Shown here: piece by piece, positions 45,826-54,516 of the stretch
Layout of the letters: each line of letters starts with the position of its first letter
How positions within the stretch are numbered: the first letter of the stretch is position 1
Origin: Brevinema_A sp051649605
GTDB lineage: Bacteria > Spirochaetota > Brevinematia > Brevinematales > Brevinemataceae
Direction of reading: 5' to 3'
Assembly: GCA_051649605.1 (NCBI GenBank)
Contig: JBOFHK010000025.1
Span: 1-64,000, forward strand
DNA: 64,000 nucleotides
Translations under genes and position numbers: made by a program
Notes under the pieces: model-generated
The model's input: the letters and a program-made list of their open reading frames with translations, nothing else
Databases searched by the model: none
What the model was told of the DNA's origin: nothing

Positions 45826-47249
45826 TATACTCGTTCACTACGGCAACGTGCTTGCTCTTTGATAATTTGATTATCTAAAGGAGATAATTTTAACGCTTCA
45901 TCAAAGCAACGGTCAGATTCAATAAAATCTTTAATATCATGAAAAAATAAAGCTGCATGAAACCAAATTTCAGGATTGAGAGGGTCTTTTTGTAATGCCT
46001 GTTCAAAAATGGAGCGTGCTTCGTAAACTTTCCCCTGTATTTTGAGAACATTCCCCAACAAACTTAACGCTTCTCCATTATCAGGATCTTGTTCTAGTAA
46101 AGAAGAAATCCACCGTTGTGCATGATCTAATTTACCCCAATCTAAAAGCATCGCCGCATAATGATACCGAAGCATAATATCAGAAGCATGCTCAATCAAG
46201 GCTTGTTCAAAAATTAATTGACTTCTTTCATACTCTTCCATATCTGCAAGAGTTACTGCCAATAAGGTAATAAAATCAACATTTTTAGGTTCTAGGGCTA
46301 AAGCTTTTTCCAAAACCTCTACCGTACTTTCCAAACGCCCTGAATCAACCAAAACAGAAGCTAGTTGAAAATAAGCCTGAGCATAATTTGGATAACTATT
46401 CACTAGAGTCTGAGCACAATGGATTGCTTCTTCATATTTACCATCACGGACTAAAATATTAGAATATGTTTGTAGAGCAACCATATCAGCTGGATTAATG
46501 GATAAAATTCTCTTGAGGATTGATTCAGATTTACCAAACTCCCCCTTCCGTATCAGTAATAAAACATAATTATTAAGCATAGGTATATCGTTAGGATCTC
46601 TAGATAATGCCTTATCGTAGAACCATTCAGCTTCTTCAATACGATCTAATAAAAACAAGAGATTCGCATAGTTAAATTCTACACTAATATCTAATCCTAG
46701 TTCTTCATTTTCGATTAATGCTTTTTTAAAATACTCTTCTGATTCGTCAAAACGCCCTAAATCCGCTAAAAGAAGAGCATAATTATTATAAATAAAAGGG
46801 TCATCAAGAATTTGTTTCATCATAAACCGATAATACCACTCTGCAAGACGAAATTTCCCTAGCTCTGCCAATTCATTCGCTTTATCCATTAGGCGTTCTG
46901 CTGCAAGCATATCTTGATCTAAAAATTGGACAAAGTACCGATCAGCTGTTTCCAAATCTCCCGTTTCTACACAAAAATCTCCATATCGGAAAAATAAATT
47001 AGGATTATCTTTTTCAAGCTGGAGTAACCGTGTATAGATTAATTTAGTTTCTTTATAGCGTCCCTGTTCCTGCAAAAAACCAGCATAATTTGATAAAGCT
47101 GTGGTATGCTCTCCATCAAGCATGAGAATTTTTTGATAGATTTGTTCCGCAAATTCACTATTTGAGGTAGCAATCGTATCCGCATACTCACCCCAAAGAG
47201 AAATATCTTCTTCTTCCATAAGTTTTAAACTTTTTTCGTTAAATTCCAT
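45825..47249 (-). CDS. Cytoplasmic TPR-repeat protein
   Basis: 474 residues made almost entirely of tetratricopeptide repeats, about 12-13 units (for example FAEQIYQKILMLDGEHTTAL, ETADRYFVQFLDQD, YARSIFEQAL-type unit EARSIFEQALQKDPLNPEIW). No signal peptide or membrane segment, so it is cytoplasmic and presumably a protein-interaction scaffold. The stop overlaps the mutY ATG, so mutY translation may be coupled to it. The HD-domain gene lies 21 bp upstream on the same strand, suggesting an HD-TPR-mutY operon. Partner unknown. Confidence 0.88.
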   Translation of the reverse strand: MEFNEKSLKLMEEEDISLWGEYADTIATSNSEFAEQIYQKILMLDGEHTTALSNYAGFLQEQGRYKETKLIYTRLLQLEKDNPNLFFRYGDFCVETGDLETADRYFVQFLDQDMLAAERLMDKANELAELGKFRLAEWYYRFMMKQILDDPFIYNNYALLLADLGRFDESEEYFKKALIENEELGLDISVEFNYANLLFLLDRIEEAEWFYDKALSRDPNDIPMLNNYVLLLIRKGEFGKSESILKRILSINPADMVALQTYSNILVRDGKYEEAIHCAQTLVNSYPNYAQAYFQLASVLVDSGRLESTVEVLEKALALEPKNVDFITLLAVTLADMEEYERSQLIFEQALIEHASDIMLRYHYAAMLLDWGKLDHAQRWISSLLEQDPDNGEALSLLGNVLKIQGKVYEARSIFEQALQKDPLNPEIWFHAALFFHDIKDFIESDRCFDEALKLSPLDNQIIKEQARCRSERV

Positions 47250-47269
47250 AGTGCTTACCCTTGCTATCT

Positions 47270-48517
47270 CTATTTAAAATCTAAAAATAAAGATTTTAAC
47301 TCCAAACCTGCTATTTTTTTTGTACTATAATCCATTTTGATCCGCTCTTTTGCGGTAATAAATTCCGAAGAAGTTGCCCCATTATTAAGAGCCATATCCG
47401 CTTCAAGATAAGCTCCTAGATAATCTGATAAACGAACCAAAGAACCGTCTCGGGGATTGTACTTATCTTGATTGAATTCTGCAGGGATTCCATCTTCGTA
47501 ACTCTTAATTTTTTTATCATACATCGTTTGATCTGCAAATTCATCTGTAATAAAATAAAAAAGCTCCGACCGTAATTTTTCGGGAATCAACATTTTAAAT
47601 TTACGTTCCATTTCCTCCTGTTCAATTTCTTTAATGAGATCCCCAAATCCTGCAATATCTCTCTTTAATGGAGAAATAATATCCCTCGTAAAAACTTCAG
47701 GCAAATCATGAAATACCGCAGTAAAAAAATTATTATAAAGCCTTTTGGAACAAGCCCCTGCAGATAAAGAAAAAAAGTAAGACAATAATGCTACATAAAA
47801 AGAATGCCCTAGCACAGACGTTTTAGGTTCACGATATAATTGAGCCCAACGTACTTGAAATCTCATCTGTCCAAACATTTTTACTAACTGCGTATAAGAA
47901 GAATAGTTTTCATCGGTAAAAAGATTAGTTTTACTTTCCTCACGAATGTGTTTTGTTTCTAATTTTCCCACGAGATGCCGTCGTAATTCTATATGTTTAT
48001 TTTTGAGATTTTCCATATCGTGGGCAATTTCAGTAATCCCAAAACCATTAGGATTAGCATGCACCAAGAGGTCAAATTCCCATAAGGTCGCGTCAGCTTT
48101 GGCAATTTCTAAAATTTTATACGTTAGAGTATCTATCTTATCGTAAGGGTGTTCACACCAATAGATAAATTTTTGAATAAACTCTGGAGGAAGTCCTTCC
48201 AAATATGGAAGCATCATATCCTTAACAAAATTTCTAAGCGATGTATACTGACTGTGATTAGAACTAATACGAGAAAAAACAGGGGGTTTAATATCCGTAA
48301 TAATAATCCGCTCTAAATAATGAAAAACTATCTGCTCCATTAACATCTGCATATCTATTTGTTCTTCTTCTTCAATAGAGCGTGCTAAAAAATAAGCTAA
48401 ACAGGCAGCATGCCCCTGCTTATCCATCTCGACCAATTCCGTAGGGCGGAGCTGATCATTCCAACGCTGCATTGTAAATCCATCAAATAATTTTACGATC
48501 AAACTTTTTCGTATCAT
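47270..48517 (-). CDS. HD-domain hydrolase (YfbR-like)
   Basis: 415 residues from ATG 48517 (AGGAGAATTC upstream); the longer open frame to 48616 crosses the likely promoter region. The central HD domain (~215-320) has VLGHSFYVALLSYFF, then the AVFHDLPEVFTRDIISPLKRDI block, which resembles YfbR-type 5'-deoxynucleotidases (HDxxE...D). FADQTMYDKKIKSYEDG and LVRLSDYLGAYLEADMAL contain the last metal Asp. The ~200-residue N-terminal part is helical and unrecognised. Acting on nucleotides is likely; the exact substrate is not known. First gene of a probable HD-TPR-mutY operon. Confidence 0.8.
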   Translation of the reverse strand: MIRKSLIVKLFDGFTMQRWNDQLRPTELVEMDKQGHAACLAYFLARSIEEEEQIDMQMLMEQIVFHYLERIIITDIKPPVFSRISSNHSQYTSLRNFVKDMMLPYLEGLPPEFIQKFIYWCEHPYDKIDTLTYKILEIAKADATLWEFDLLVHANPNGFGITEIAHDMENLKNKHIELRRHLVGKLETKHIREESKTNLFTDENYSSYTQLVKMFGQMRFQVRWAQLYREPKTSVLGHSFYVALLSYFFSLSAGACSKRLYNNFFTAVFHDLPEVFTRDIISPLKRDIAGFGDLIKEIEQEEMERKFKMLIPEKLRSELFYFITDEFADQTMYDKKIKSYEDGIPAEFNQDKYNPRDGSLVRLSDYLGAYLEADMALNNGATSSEFITAKERIKMDYSTKKIAGLELKSLFLDFK

Positions 48518-48609
48518 GAATTCTCCTATGTTATTATAAACATATCTTATATTATATAAGATTTTTATTCTTATTGCAACGATTGATAAATCCATAATAG
48601 CCTTAGGTA

Positions 48610-48639
48610 TTGACAAAAGATACTGATAATGACTATAAT
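48610..48639 (+). promoter_or_regulatory. Promoter of the 48.7-kb lipoprotein gene
   Basis: Perfect TTGACA (48610-48615) and TATAAT (48634-48639), 18-bp spacer, 33 bp before the ATG. Confidence 0.7.
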
Positions 48640-48672
48640 AAAATATAAAGATATTGATAATGAGGGTATACC

Positions 48673-49062
48673 ATGATAAAAAAATTTAGTTTATTGTTGA
48701 TAATTTTGGGGGTCATTGCTTGTGAAAATAATCCCAATAATTTTACCGCTGAAGCAAATGCTTTTTTAGACGCAATCAACGGTAAGGAATACCAAGGAAC
48801 AGGTACTTATGCTAATTCTCGTTTTACCGTTACCGCTACTATTATTGCTGAATATACAACCCCTCCAAGTAATACAGAACACTTTAGATTTATTAATGTG
48901 TATCAAAATAGCACCACCCAAGGAATCTATAAAATCAATAGAGAAGAACGATACATTGGGGTTGTCATCGAAGATAACGGTCAAATTCTCCAACGAACTC
49001 CCGAAACCTCCACCCCAGAATCGATCACTTGGTCAGCAGCCGTTACTTTCGCCACTCGTTAA
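48673..49062 (+). CDS. Small lipoprotein of unknown function
   Basis: 129 residues. Signal peptide with lipobox (LGVIAC, Cys about residue 17). The mature ~110 residues appear beta-rich and lipocalin-like in rhythm (GKEYQGTGTYANSRFTVTAT, then EHFRFINVYQNSTTQGIYKI, REERYIGVVIEDNGQILQR). I do not recognise a family. Perfect sigma-70 hexamers precede it and a perfect terminator follows, so it is a single-gene, probably well-expressed unit. Confidence 0.8.
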   Translation: MIKKFSLLLIILGVIACENNPNNFTAEANAFLDAINGKEYQGTGTYANSRFTVTATIIAEYTTPPSNTEHFRFINVYQNSTTQGIYKINREERYIGVVIEDNGQILQRTPETSTPESITWSAAVTFATR

Positions 49063-49074
49063 TAACAGATCCAT

Positions 49075-49107
49075 AAAAAATAGATACCAAATTGGTATCT
49101 ATTTTTT
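49075..49107. terminator. Bidirectional terminator
   Basis: Perfect palindrome AAAAAATAGATACCAA / TTGGTATCTATTTTTT serving the lipoprotein gene and the convergent peroxiredoxin operon. Confidence 0.9.
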
Positions 49108-49126
49108 ATTTAAACATCATTTTATT

Positions 49127-49762
49127 TTAAAGAAGACCAATGAGTTGATTAAGATCTTTAGCGTTCTCTCCAATTAACCGCTGATCACTATCTCCAATGA
49201 CAATAGTAGGAAAAGCTGTAACTTCAAATTTTTCAGAATATTCTTTAAAAGCAGGCCCTTCCACCATATAGGATTTAATGTTGGGATTTTTTATAGCAAG
49301 TTTATGAATATTCATCACAGCTTGTGGGCATTGAGGACAGGTAAGAGAAATATATGCATAGATATGTAATGGTTTTACCACTTGCTTGATTTTTGCTTGA
49401 TAGTCTGCTGATAATTCTTCAATTTTTCCCGACACTTCTAATAAGGACATCAAGAAAGAATTAATCTCGTAGCCTCCAGGAGTCCCATAGAACCCCACTC
49501 CTTTTAACGCTTCGTCCTCGGCAGTTACAAAAATTGCAGGCGTGGCAAAAGCATTCCATTCTTTTGCTTTGTCTTGATGTTCACTAATATTATAAGTTAT
49601 TAGGGTGATTTTACTAGAAAAGCCCGCAAACTCGTTAACAAAGGTTTCTGTTTCTATACTTTTTTCGTTATCACCTTTGAAAAAAATAATCTTCACTGGA
49701 TGGATCATTCCTTCCAAAATACTACTCAACTGCTGAGTAGTTGCTTCGTCAAACATTGCCAT
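49127..49762 (-). CDS. AhpF N-terminal-domain-like disulfide oxidoreductase
   Basis: 211 residues, AGAGGTTTGT before the ATG. Two thioredoxin-like folds in tandem, as in the N-terminal domain of AhpF: the first (~20-105) lacks a CxxC, the second carries SLTCPQCPQAVMNI (active CPQC near residue 143) and later AFPTIVIGD with the cis-Pro. In classical AhpF this module is fused in front of the flavoprotein; here it is a separate gene, 20 bp downstream of the flavoprotein gene. It should shuttle electrons from the TrxR-like protein to the peroxiredoxin encoded upstream. Confidence 0.85.
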   Translation of the reverse strand: MAMFDEATTQQLSSILEGMIHPVKIIFFKGDNEKSIETETFVNEFAGFSSKITLITYNISEHQDKAKEWNAFATPAIFVTAEDEALKGVGFYGTPGGYEINSFLMSLLEVSGKIEELSADYQAKIKQVVKPLHIYAYISLTCPQCPQAVMNIHKLAIKNPNIKSYMVEGPAFKEYSEKFEVTAFPTIVIGDSDQRLIGENAKDLNQLIGLL

Positions 49763-49781
49763 ACAAACCTCTTTTATAATT

Positions 49782-50756
49782 TTAATTTTCAGTAATTAGA
49801 TAATTAGATACTGCGAGTGCTGCTTTTGCCCCTTCCCCAGCGGCAATAACCACCTGTTTAAAAGGAACAATCGTAACATCTCCAGCAGCATAAACACCTG
49901 GAATATCAGTAGAACAATCCATATTAATAATAATTTCTCCAATTTTATTTTTGATCCTATCAGATACAAAACCACTAGTAGGCAATAAACCGATTTCGAC
50001 AAAAATCCCATCAGCTTCAATTGTAGATTCTTTATTGGTTTGGGTGTCTTTGATGATTAAACGCTCCACATTTGCTCCGCCTTCAATACGCACACATACA
50101 GAGTTATAAACTACATTGACACGACTATTGCTAAGCATTTTTTCGACCAAAACAGCATCCCCTGTAAACATTGATAAGTTTTGAACGACGGTAACTTCTT
50201 TTGCATAACTCAGCATATCAATAGACGCTTCTACTCCAGAATTACCTCCTCCAACAACCACAACCTTTTTATCTACAAAAAGAGGCCCATCACAAGTAGT
50301 ACAATATGCCACCCCTCGACCAAGATAATCCAATTCTCCTGGAATCCCTAAAGTACGCGGAGATTTCCCTGTTGCAATAATCACCGTTTTTGCCTGGTAT
50401 ACTGTCCCATCGTTACAAATAATTTTTTTAATAACCCCTTCTAACTCCGTAGAAGCGACTTTTGTGTTTTTTTTCATCGGAAAAGCAAATTTGTCAACAT
50501 GGTTGTAAAATCGATTGGCTAGCACAGAGCTTTTAATATCAAGATCTCCAAGCCAATTTTCGATAGAAGCACTTTTAACAATCTGCCCACCAATTTCGTC
50601 AGTTATCAATCCCAAGTTAATTTTTTTACGAGAAGCATACAAGGCTGCATTCATTGCAGCAGGTCCACCCCCAATAATCAACAAATCATATACTTCTGTT
50701 TCGGAAAGTATATTGATTGTACAACTGAACGAAGATAAATCTATCTTTAAATCCAT
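49782..50756 (-). CDS. Thioredoxin-reductase/AhpF-type flavoprotein disulfide reductase
   Basis: 324 residues from ATG 50756 (AGAGAGAATATA upstream); the longer open frame to 50798 passes through a hairpin. FAD-binding LLIIGGGPAAMNAALYASR, active-site CTTCDGPLF (CxxC), NAD(P)H-binding VVVVGGGNSGVEASID and the FAD-binding VYAAGDVTIV are in place. A ~30-residue N-terminal extension precedes the FAD fold. Context (ahpC upstream, AhpF-N-like protein downstream) indicates an alkyl-hydroperoxide reductase rather than general thioredoxin reductase role. Confidence 0.88.
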   Translation of the reverse strand: MDLKIDLSSFSCTINILSETEVYDLLIIGGGPAAMNAALYASRKKINLGLITDEIGGQIVKSASIENWLGDLDIKSSVLANRFYNHVDKFAFPMKKNTKVASTELEGVIKKIICNDGTVYQAKTVIIATGKSPRTLGIPGELDYLGRGVAYCTTCDGPLFVDKKVVVVGGGNSGVEASIDMLSYAKEVTVVQNLSMFTGDAVLVEKMLSNSRVNVVYNSVCVRIEGGANVERLIIKDTQTNKESTIEADGIFVEIGLLPTSGFVSDRIKNKIGEIIINMDCSTDIPGVYAAGDVTIVPFKQVVIAAGEGAKAALAVSNYLITEN

Positions 50757-50784
50757 TATATTCTCTCTAATTTGATTTTTATAA

Positions 50785-50824
50785 TAATAACATCTCATTA
50801 TTGATATAATGAGATGTTATTAAT
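50785..50824 (-). terminator. Intercistronic hairpin between ahpC and the reductase gene
   Basis: AATAACATCTCATTA / TAATGAGATGTTATT-type inverted repeat (about 15 bp arms, 6-base loop) directly after ahpC. It could act as a partial terminator or mRNA-stability element that sets ahpC above the reductase genes. Confidence 0.55.
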
Positions 50825-50830
50825 TAGAAA

Positions 50831-51412
50831 TTATTTTTTGCCAAAGAAATTTTCGATACCAGCAGCACTAGTAGCCATTGCTTCATCACCAGGTTTCCAG
50901 TTTGCTGGACAAACTTCTCCATTTTTTTCAAAGAAAGACCAAGCATCAATAACGCGGATAGTTTCTTCTACAGAGCGTCCTAAAGGTTTGTCGTAAACTT
51001 GTTCCATACGGACAATGAAGTCTTTATCGATTAAGAAAGTACCTCTTAATGCTACTCCCTCTTCTTCAATTAGAACGCCGTAATCTCGAGAAATTGATTT
51101 TGTTAAGTCAGCAACAATAGGATAAACAACATCTTCAATGCCTCCTTTAGCTCTAGGTGTTTTGAGCCAAGCAGAGTGAGCCATCACAGAATCTACAGAA
51201 CATGAAATGACTTTTACTCCTCTTTTTTCAAATTCGGCAATACTATCACTAAAAGCATGTAATTCTGTTGGGCAAACAAAAGTGAAGTCTAAAGGATAAA
51301 AAAAGAATAAAATTAATTGTCCTTTATAATCAGACAAGCGAATATCTTTAACTTCGCCTTTTTCCACAGCTTGTGCGGTAAAATCTGGTGCAGGTTTATT
51401 AACTAAACTCAT
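50831..51412 (-). CDS. ahpC: Typical 2-Cys peroxiredoxin (AhpC/Prx)
   Basis: 193 residues from ATG 51412 (GGAGGAATGT upstream). Peroxidatic Cys at 47 in FTFVCPTE, resolving Cys at about 168 in GEVCPANW, with SVDSVMAHSAW between. The C-terminus (GIENFFGKK) keeps the FF/YF-type tail of the sensitive AhpC class. Reduces hydrogen peroxide and organic peroxides with electrons from the two genes that follow. A 27-bp perfect inverted repeat overlaps the predicted promoter. Confidence 0.94.
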   Translation of the reverse strand: MSLVNKPAPDFTAQAVEKGEVKDIRLSDYKGQLILFFFYPLDFTFVCPTELHAFSDSIAEFEKRGVKVISCSVDSVMAHSAWLKTPRAKGGIEDVVYPIVADLTKSISRDYGVLIEEEGVALRGTFLIDKDFIVRMEQVYDKPLGRSVEETIRVIDAWSFFEKNGEVCPANWKPGDEAMATSAAGIENFFGKK

Positions 51413-51437
51413 ACATTCCTCCAAAATATTTAATTGA

Positions 51438-51464
51438 TTGTTATAACTAGTTGTATTATAACAA
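51438..51464. promoter_or_regulatory. Candidate redox operator at the ahpC promoter
   Basis: Perfect inverted repeat TTGTTATAA (51438-51446) / TTATAACAA (51456-51464) with 9-bp spacing. It covers a minus-strand TATAAT (51455-51460). Arm sequence resembles PerR-type half sites (TTATAAT) but spacing is wider than the classical PerR box. Confidence 0.5.
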
Positions 51465-51545
51465 CATTAGATATATTATAACATATAAATTTTATTTTGC
51501 AATATTATTACACTATTTAAAAATTACACTATTTAAAAAAATAAT

Positions 51546-52565
51546 TTATAAAATATTTATATTTTCCTGCTGAAGGCGTTCAAAAAGAAAAGGAGCTAAC
51601 TCATTTAATTCTTCAGAATAAGAATCTACAATCTTATCAACTAGTAATTTTCCAAAAGACGAATAAAGAATTTTAGGAGAAATTTGTGTTAATTTATCAG
51701 TATTCCAACGGATTTTTGCTAAATCAATACCATTTTTACTAAGAAAATGATTCCAGCGATTGATACATTCCGATAAGGAATATTGCGAATACAAAAGCCC
51801 TCCTTGAAGAACAATCTCTGTTTCACAATGAGAATTATTTTGGCTTTCTCTTACGGTATTCAAGAGTTTTTCTGCCACTTCCTCGGGGGAATCAATCACA
51901 GAAAGATGTACCGTCTTATATTCTACATAAGAAATCGGTAGCGTAATCCTCTCCATCATCCAAGTATCTGTATCAATTAACGCAACAAAACGTAAGCCTT
52001 TATCTGTCTTACGCGTCTGCCTAGGAGCCCCAGGATTTACAATAAGTGTCCCATCCTCCCAGCGATCAAACCAGGTGTGGTAATGCCCCAATGCTGCATA
52101 TTGATAACGTCCTGCAATATCATCAGCAAAAATAGGAAAATAAGAGTTAGTCTTTCCATATGTTCCGTGGGCAATGAGAATTGCAGGATCAAAACGAGGA
52201 ATAGAAATATCGGATAACGACACGTCGGCTTGATAAGGAACACACACAAAATAAATATGATCAATTAGAGCCACAGAATACGGTTTTGTATTAGCTACAA
52301 TAACATTAGAAGCAAGTTCTGATCGATTATTTAAGTATTTCAAGTCATGATTCCCAGGAATTATTAACACTTCTCCTGAAAATTTTTCCCAAATAGGAAG
52401 TAAGGCATTTTCCAAGTCTCTACCTTGATTTGCCATATCAAATAAATCTCCTGCAACAATAATAAGATCGACAGATTCTCGATTAGCCGTATAAATAATC
52501 GTTTCTAATACATTAATATGCTCTCTACCTTTAAGGTGAAGGTCTGCAGTATGTAATATTCTCAT
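51546..52565 (-). CDS. SbcD/YhaO-like DNA-repair metallophosphoesterase
   Basis: 339 residues. Metallophosphoesterase motifs in order: ILHTADLHLKG, IIVAGDLFDMAN, LIIPGNHDLKY, LIAHGTYGKT and YAALGHYHTW, NPGAPRQTRKTDKG. The layout matches the Mre11/SbcD/YhaO nuclease subunit; the C-terminal ~100 residues are a helical cap region. sbcC/rad50 or yhaN is not adjacent. No obvious operon partner: ahpC lies downstream across the promoter region (133 bp) and uvrC is divergent. Nuclease activity is expected by family. Confidence 0.82.
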   Translation of the reverse strand: MRILHTADLHLKGREHINVLETIIYTANRESVDLIIVAGDLFDMANQGRDLENALLPIWEKFSGEVLIIPGNHDLKYLNNRSELASNVIVANTKPYSVALIDHIYFVCVPYQADVSLSDISIPRFDPAILIAHGTYGKTNSYFPIFADDIAGRYQYAALGHYHTWFDRWEDGTLIVNPGAPRQTRKTDKGLRFVALIDTDTWMMERITLPISYVEYKTVHLSVIDSPEEVAEKLLNTVRESQNNSHCETEIVLQGGLLYSQYSLSECINRWNHFLSKNGIDLAKIRWNTDKLTQISPKILYSSFGKLLVDKIVDSYSEELNELAPFLFERLQQENINIL

Positions 52566-52657
52566 AACGATTCCTTACTTTTAGATAATATACTTGCTTA
52601 ATAAACAAAAATTTATTATAATAATGTTCGGAACAATAAAATTATAATTAAGGTTCT

Positions 52658-54304
52658 ATGAAAAAAATACCCCAAGCCCAAGAAATACAAAGTATCTTTA
52701 CTCCAGAAACCAAAAATAATATCCCTGAAAATCCTGGTGTCTACCTTTACAAAGATAGCACAGGTACTATTCTTTATATCGGAAAGGCAAACAATCTTCG
52801 AAAACGTGTTACTTCTTATTTTATTAAAAATCCTGTCTTTTTAAAAACTTATCTCTTAGTTCAACAGATTCATACGATTGACATTATCGTTGTCAATAGC
52901 GAAAGTGAAGCTTTATTTTTAGAAGCAACCTTGATCAAAAAACATCTTCCGAAATTTAACATTACTTTTAAAGATGGTAAATTTTACCCTTACATTAAGA
53001 TTACAACTGCAGAAAAGTTTCCTAGAATCTTTATTACTAGAAATAAATACGACGATAAAAACCTCTACTTCGGCCCTTATATTAGTGCAGGTAGTGTCAG
53101 AGCCAATTTAGAAATCCTACAAAAAATGTTCAAACTTCGTGTCTGTCGGACGCTCCCCAAAAAAGAGTGTCTCGAATACCATATGAATCGTTGTTCTGCC
53201 CCCTGTATTAATAAAATTACTGAACAAGAGTACCTCCAATCAATTCAAGAAGCAATCGATTTTTTATCTGGGGGACAAGAAAAACTCATCCATGAACTCC
53301 AAGAAAAAATGAAGCAGGCTTCTAAAGAGCTACTTTTTGAAAAAGCTCAAATTTATAAAGAACAACTAGAGGCGTTATATAGCTTGGATAATAAACAACA
53401 GGTTTATTTATCTTCCGAAAAAAATATTGATATTATTGGTATCGAAGAAAGAATAGGGAATTTCAGTATTGTTGTTTCTTTAGTTAGACAAGGAAAATTA
53501 TCTGGTAAAGAAGGTTTCATCGTCAAACAACAACCAGGTTCTTCCTTTACTACATTAGATGTACTCGATGAATTTATCCGTAATCACTATCCCCACCATA
53601 CGACTCACCAAATACTGATCAACCAATCATATAATGCAATCTGTGATGATCTAAACCTTTGGTTCGAAGGTGAAGGATTAGAGATTCAAAGTATTTATGA
53701 CAATCAATCCCAAGAATATGCTTTATTAAATTTAGCAGAAAAAAATGCCCGTATCCACTTGGAACAAACACTAAGTACTCCTGATATTCTTAATACACTA
53801 CACCAACTCCAACAAGAGCTCCAACTCAAAAGCTTTCCCAGTAATATTGAAGGCTTTGATATTGCCAAATTAGACGGAACCCTTGCTTCTGGGGTCATGG
53901 TGCAATTCCAAGGCGGAGACCCTTACAAAAAAGGTTATCGTTTATTTAATATAAAAGCAGAAAATCAACAAGATGACTACATCGCCATGGAAGAAATAGT
54001 TTACCGACGTTATAAAAAGCTCCTCGAAGAAAAACAACAACTCCCCCAACTGATTGTTATTGATGGCGGTAAAGGACAATTATCCTCGGCAATTAAATCA
54101 TTAAAAAGGTTAAATATTCATAATGTTGATATTCTTTCTATCGCAAAACAAGAAGAAGTAATTTTTACTCCCTCTCAAAAACAAGGGATCATCTTAGCAA
54201 AAAACTCTATTGTTCTTCATCTCATCCAGAGAATTCGAGATGAATCTCATCGATTTTCCCAATACCAGCTTCATAGACGTATGAACAAAAAAATGAAATC
54301 CTAA
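52658..54304 (+). CDS. uvrC: Excinuclease ABC subunit C, lacking the C-terminal HhH domain
   Basis: 548 residues. N-terminal GIY-YIG nuclease (NPGVYLYKDSTGTILYIGKANNLRKR), Cys-rich PKKECLEYHMNRCSAPC, UVR helix pair (~200-240), and the RNase-H-like nuclease half with IEGFDIAKLDGTLASGVMV and LIVIDGGKGQLSSAIK. The chain ends at RIRDESHRFSQYQLHRRMNKKMKS-type residues, the point where other UvrC proteins enter their ~60-residue double helix-hairpin-helix domain. A terminator begins 4 bp after the stop, so no displaced remainder is present. The gene may be naturally short or truncated; reduced incision activity is possible. Confidence 0.93.
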   Translation: MKKIPQAQEIQSIFTPETKNNIPENPGVYLYKDSTGTILYIGKANNLRKRVTSYFIKNPVFLKTYLLVQQIHTIDIIVVNSESEALFLEATLIKKHLPKFNITFKDGKFYPYIKITTAEKFPRIFITRNKYDDKNLYFGPYISAGSVRANLEILQKMFKLRVCRTLPKKECLEYHMNRCSAPCINKITEQEYLQSIQEAIDFLSGGQEKLIHELQEKMKQASKELLFEKAQIYKEQLEALYSLDNKQQVYLSSEKNIDIIGIEERIGNFSIVVSLVRQGKLSGKEGFIVKQQPGSSFTTLDVLDEFIRNHYPHHTTHQILINQSYNAICDDLNLWFEGEGLEIQSIYDNQSQEYALLNLAEKNARIHLEQTLSTPDILNTLHQLQQELQLKSFPSNIEGFDIAKLDGTLASGVMVQFQGGDPYKKGYRLFNIKAENQQDDYIAMEEIVYRRYKKLLEEKQQLPQLIVIDGGKGQLSSAIKSLKRLNIHNVDILSIAKQEEVIFTPSQKQGIILAKNSIVLHLIQRIRDESHRFSQYQLHRRMNKKMKS

Positions 54305-54307
54305 GCT

Positions 54308-54348
54308 AAAACGAAATCCCCTCGACAATGTCGAGGGGATTTCGTTTT
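54308..54348 (+). terminator. Rho-independent terminator of uvrC
   Basis: Perfect 19-bp stem (AAAACGAAATCCCCTCGAC and complement), three-base loop, ending in TTTT. Confidence 0.92.
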
Positions 54349-54516
54349 AGGAGTATGCAGTATGAAATCACTTGTAAGCATTTAAAATATACTATTATGT
54401 TTCTTAAACGACAAATAATTCTAAAAAAACAAGTTAAAATTTTGACAAAAGTTCAGAAAAAAAGGAAAATAAAATAATAAAAATATCGTTAACCACTAAA
54501 TAACAAAGGAGCTAAC

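Noticed and set aside
49782..50756. Classical thioredoxin reductase TrxB
   Set aside because: The fold and CxxC fit TrxB, but the operon with ahpC and an AhpF-N-like protein makes the AhpF role more likely; symbol left blank because both remain possible.
54301..54310. Frameshift explaining the short UvrC
   Set aside because: The bases after the stop form a perfect terminator immediately and no HhH-coding sequence is seen in any frame downstream.
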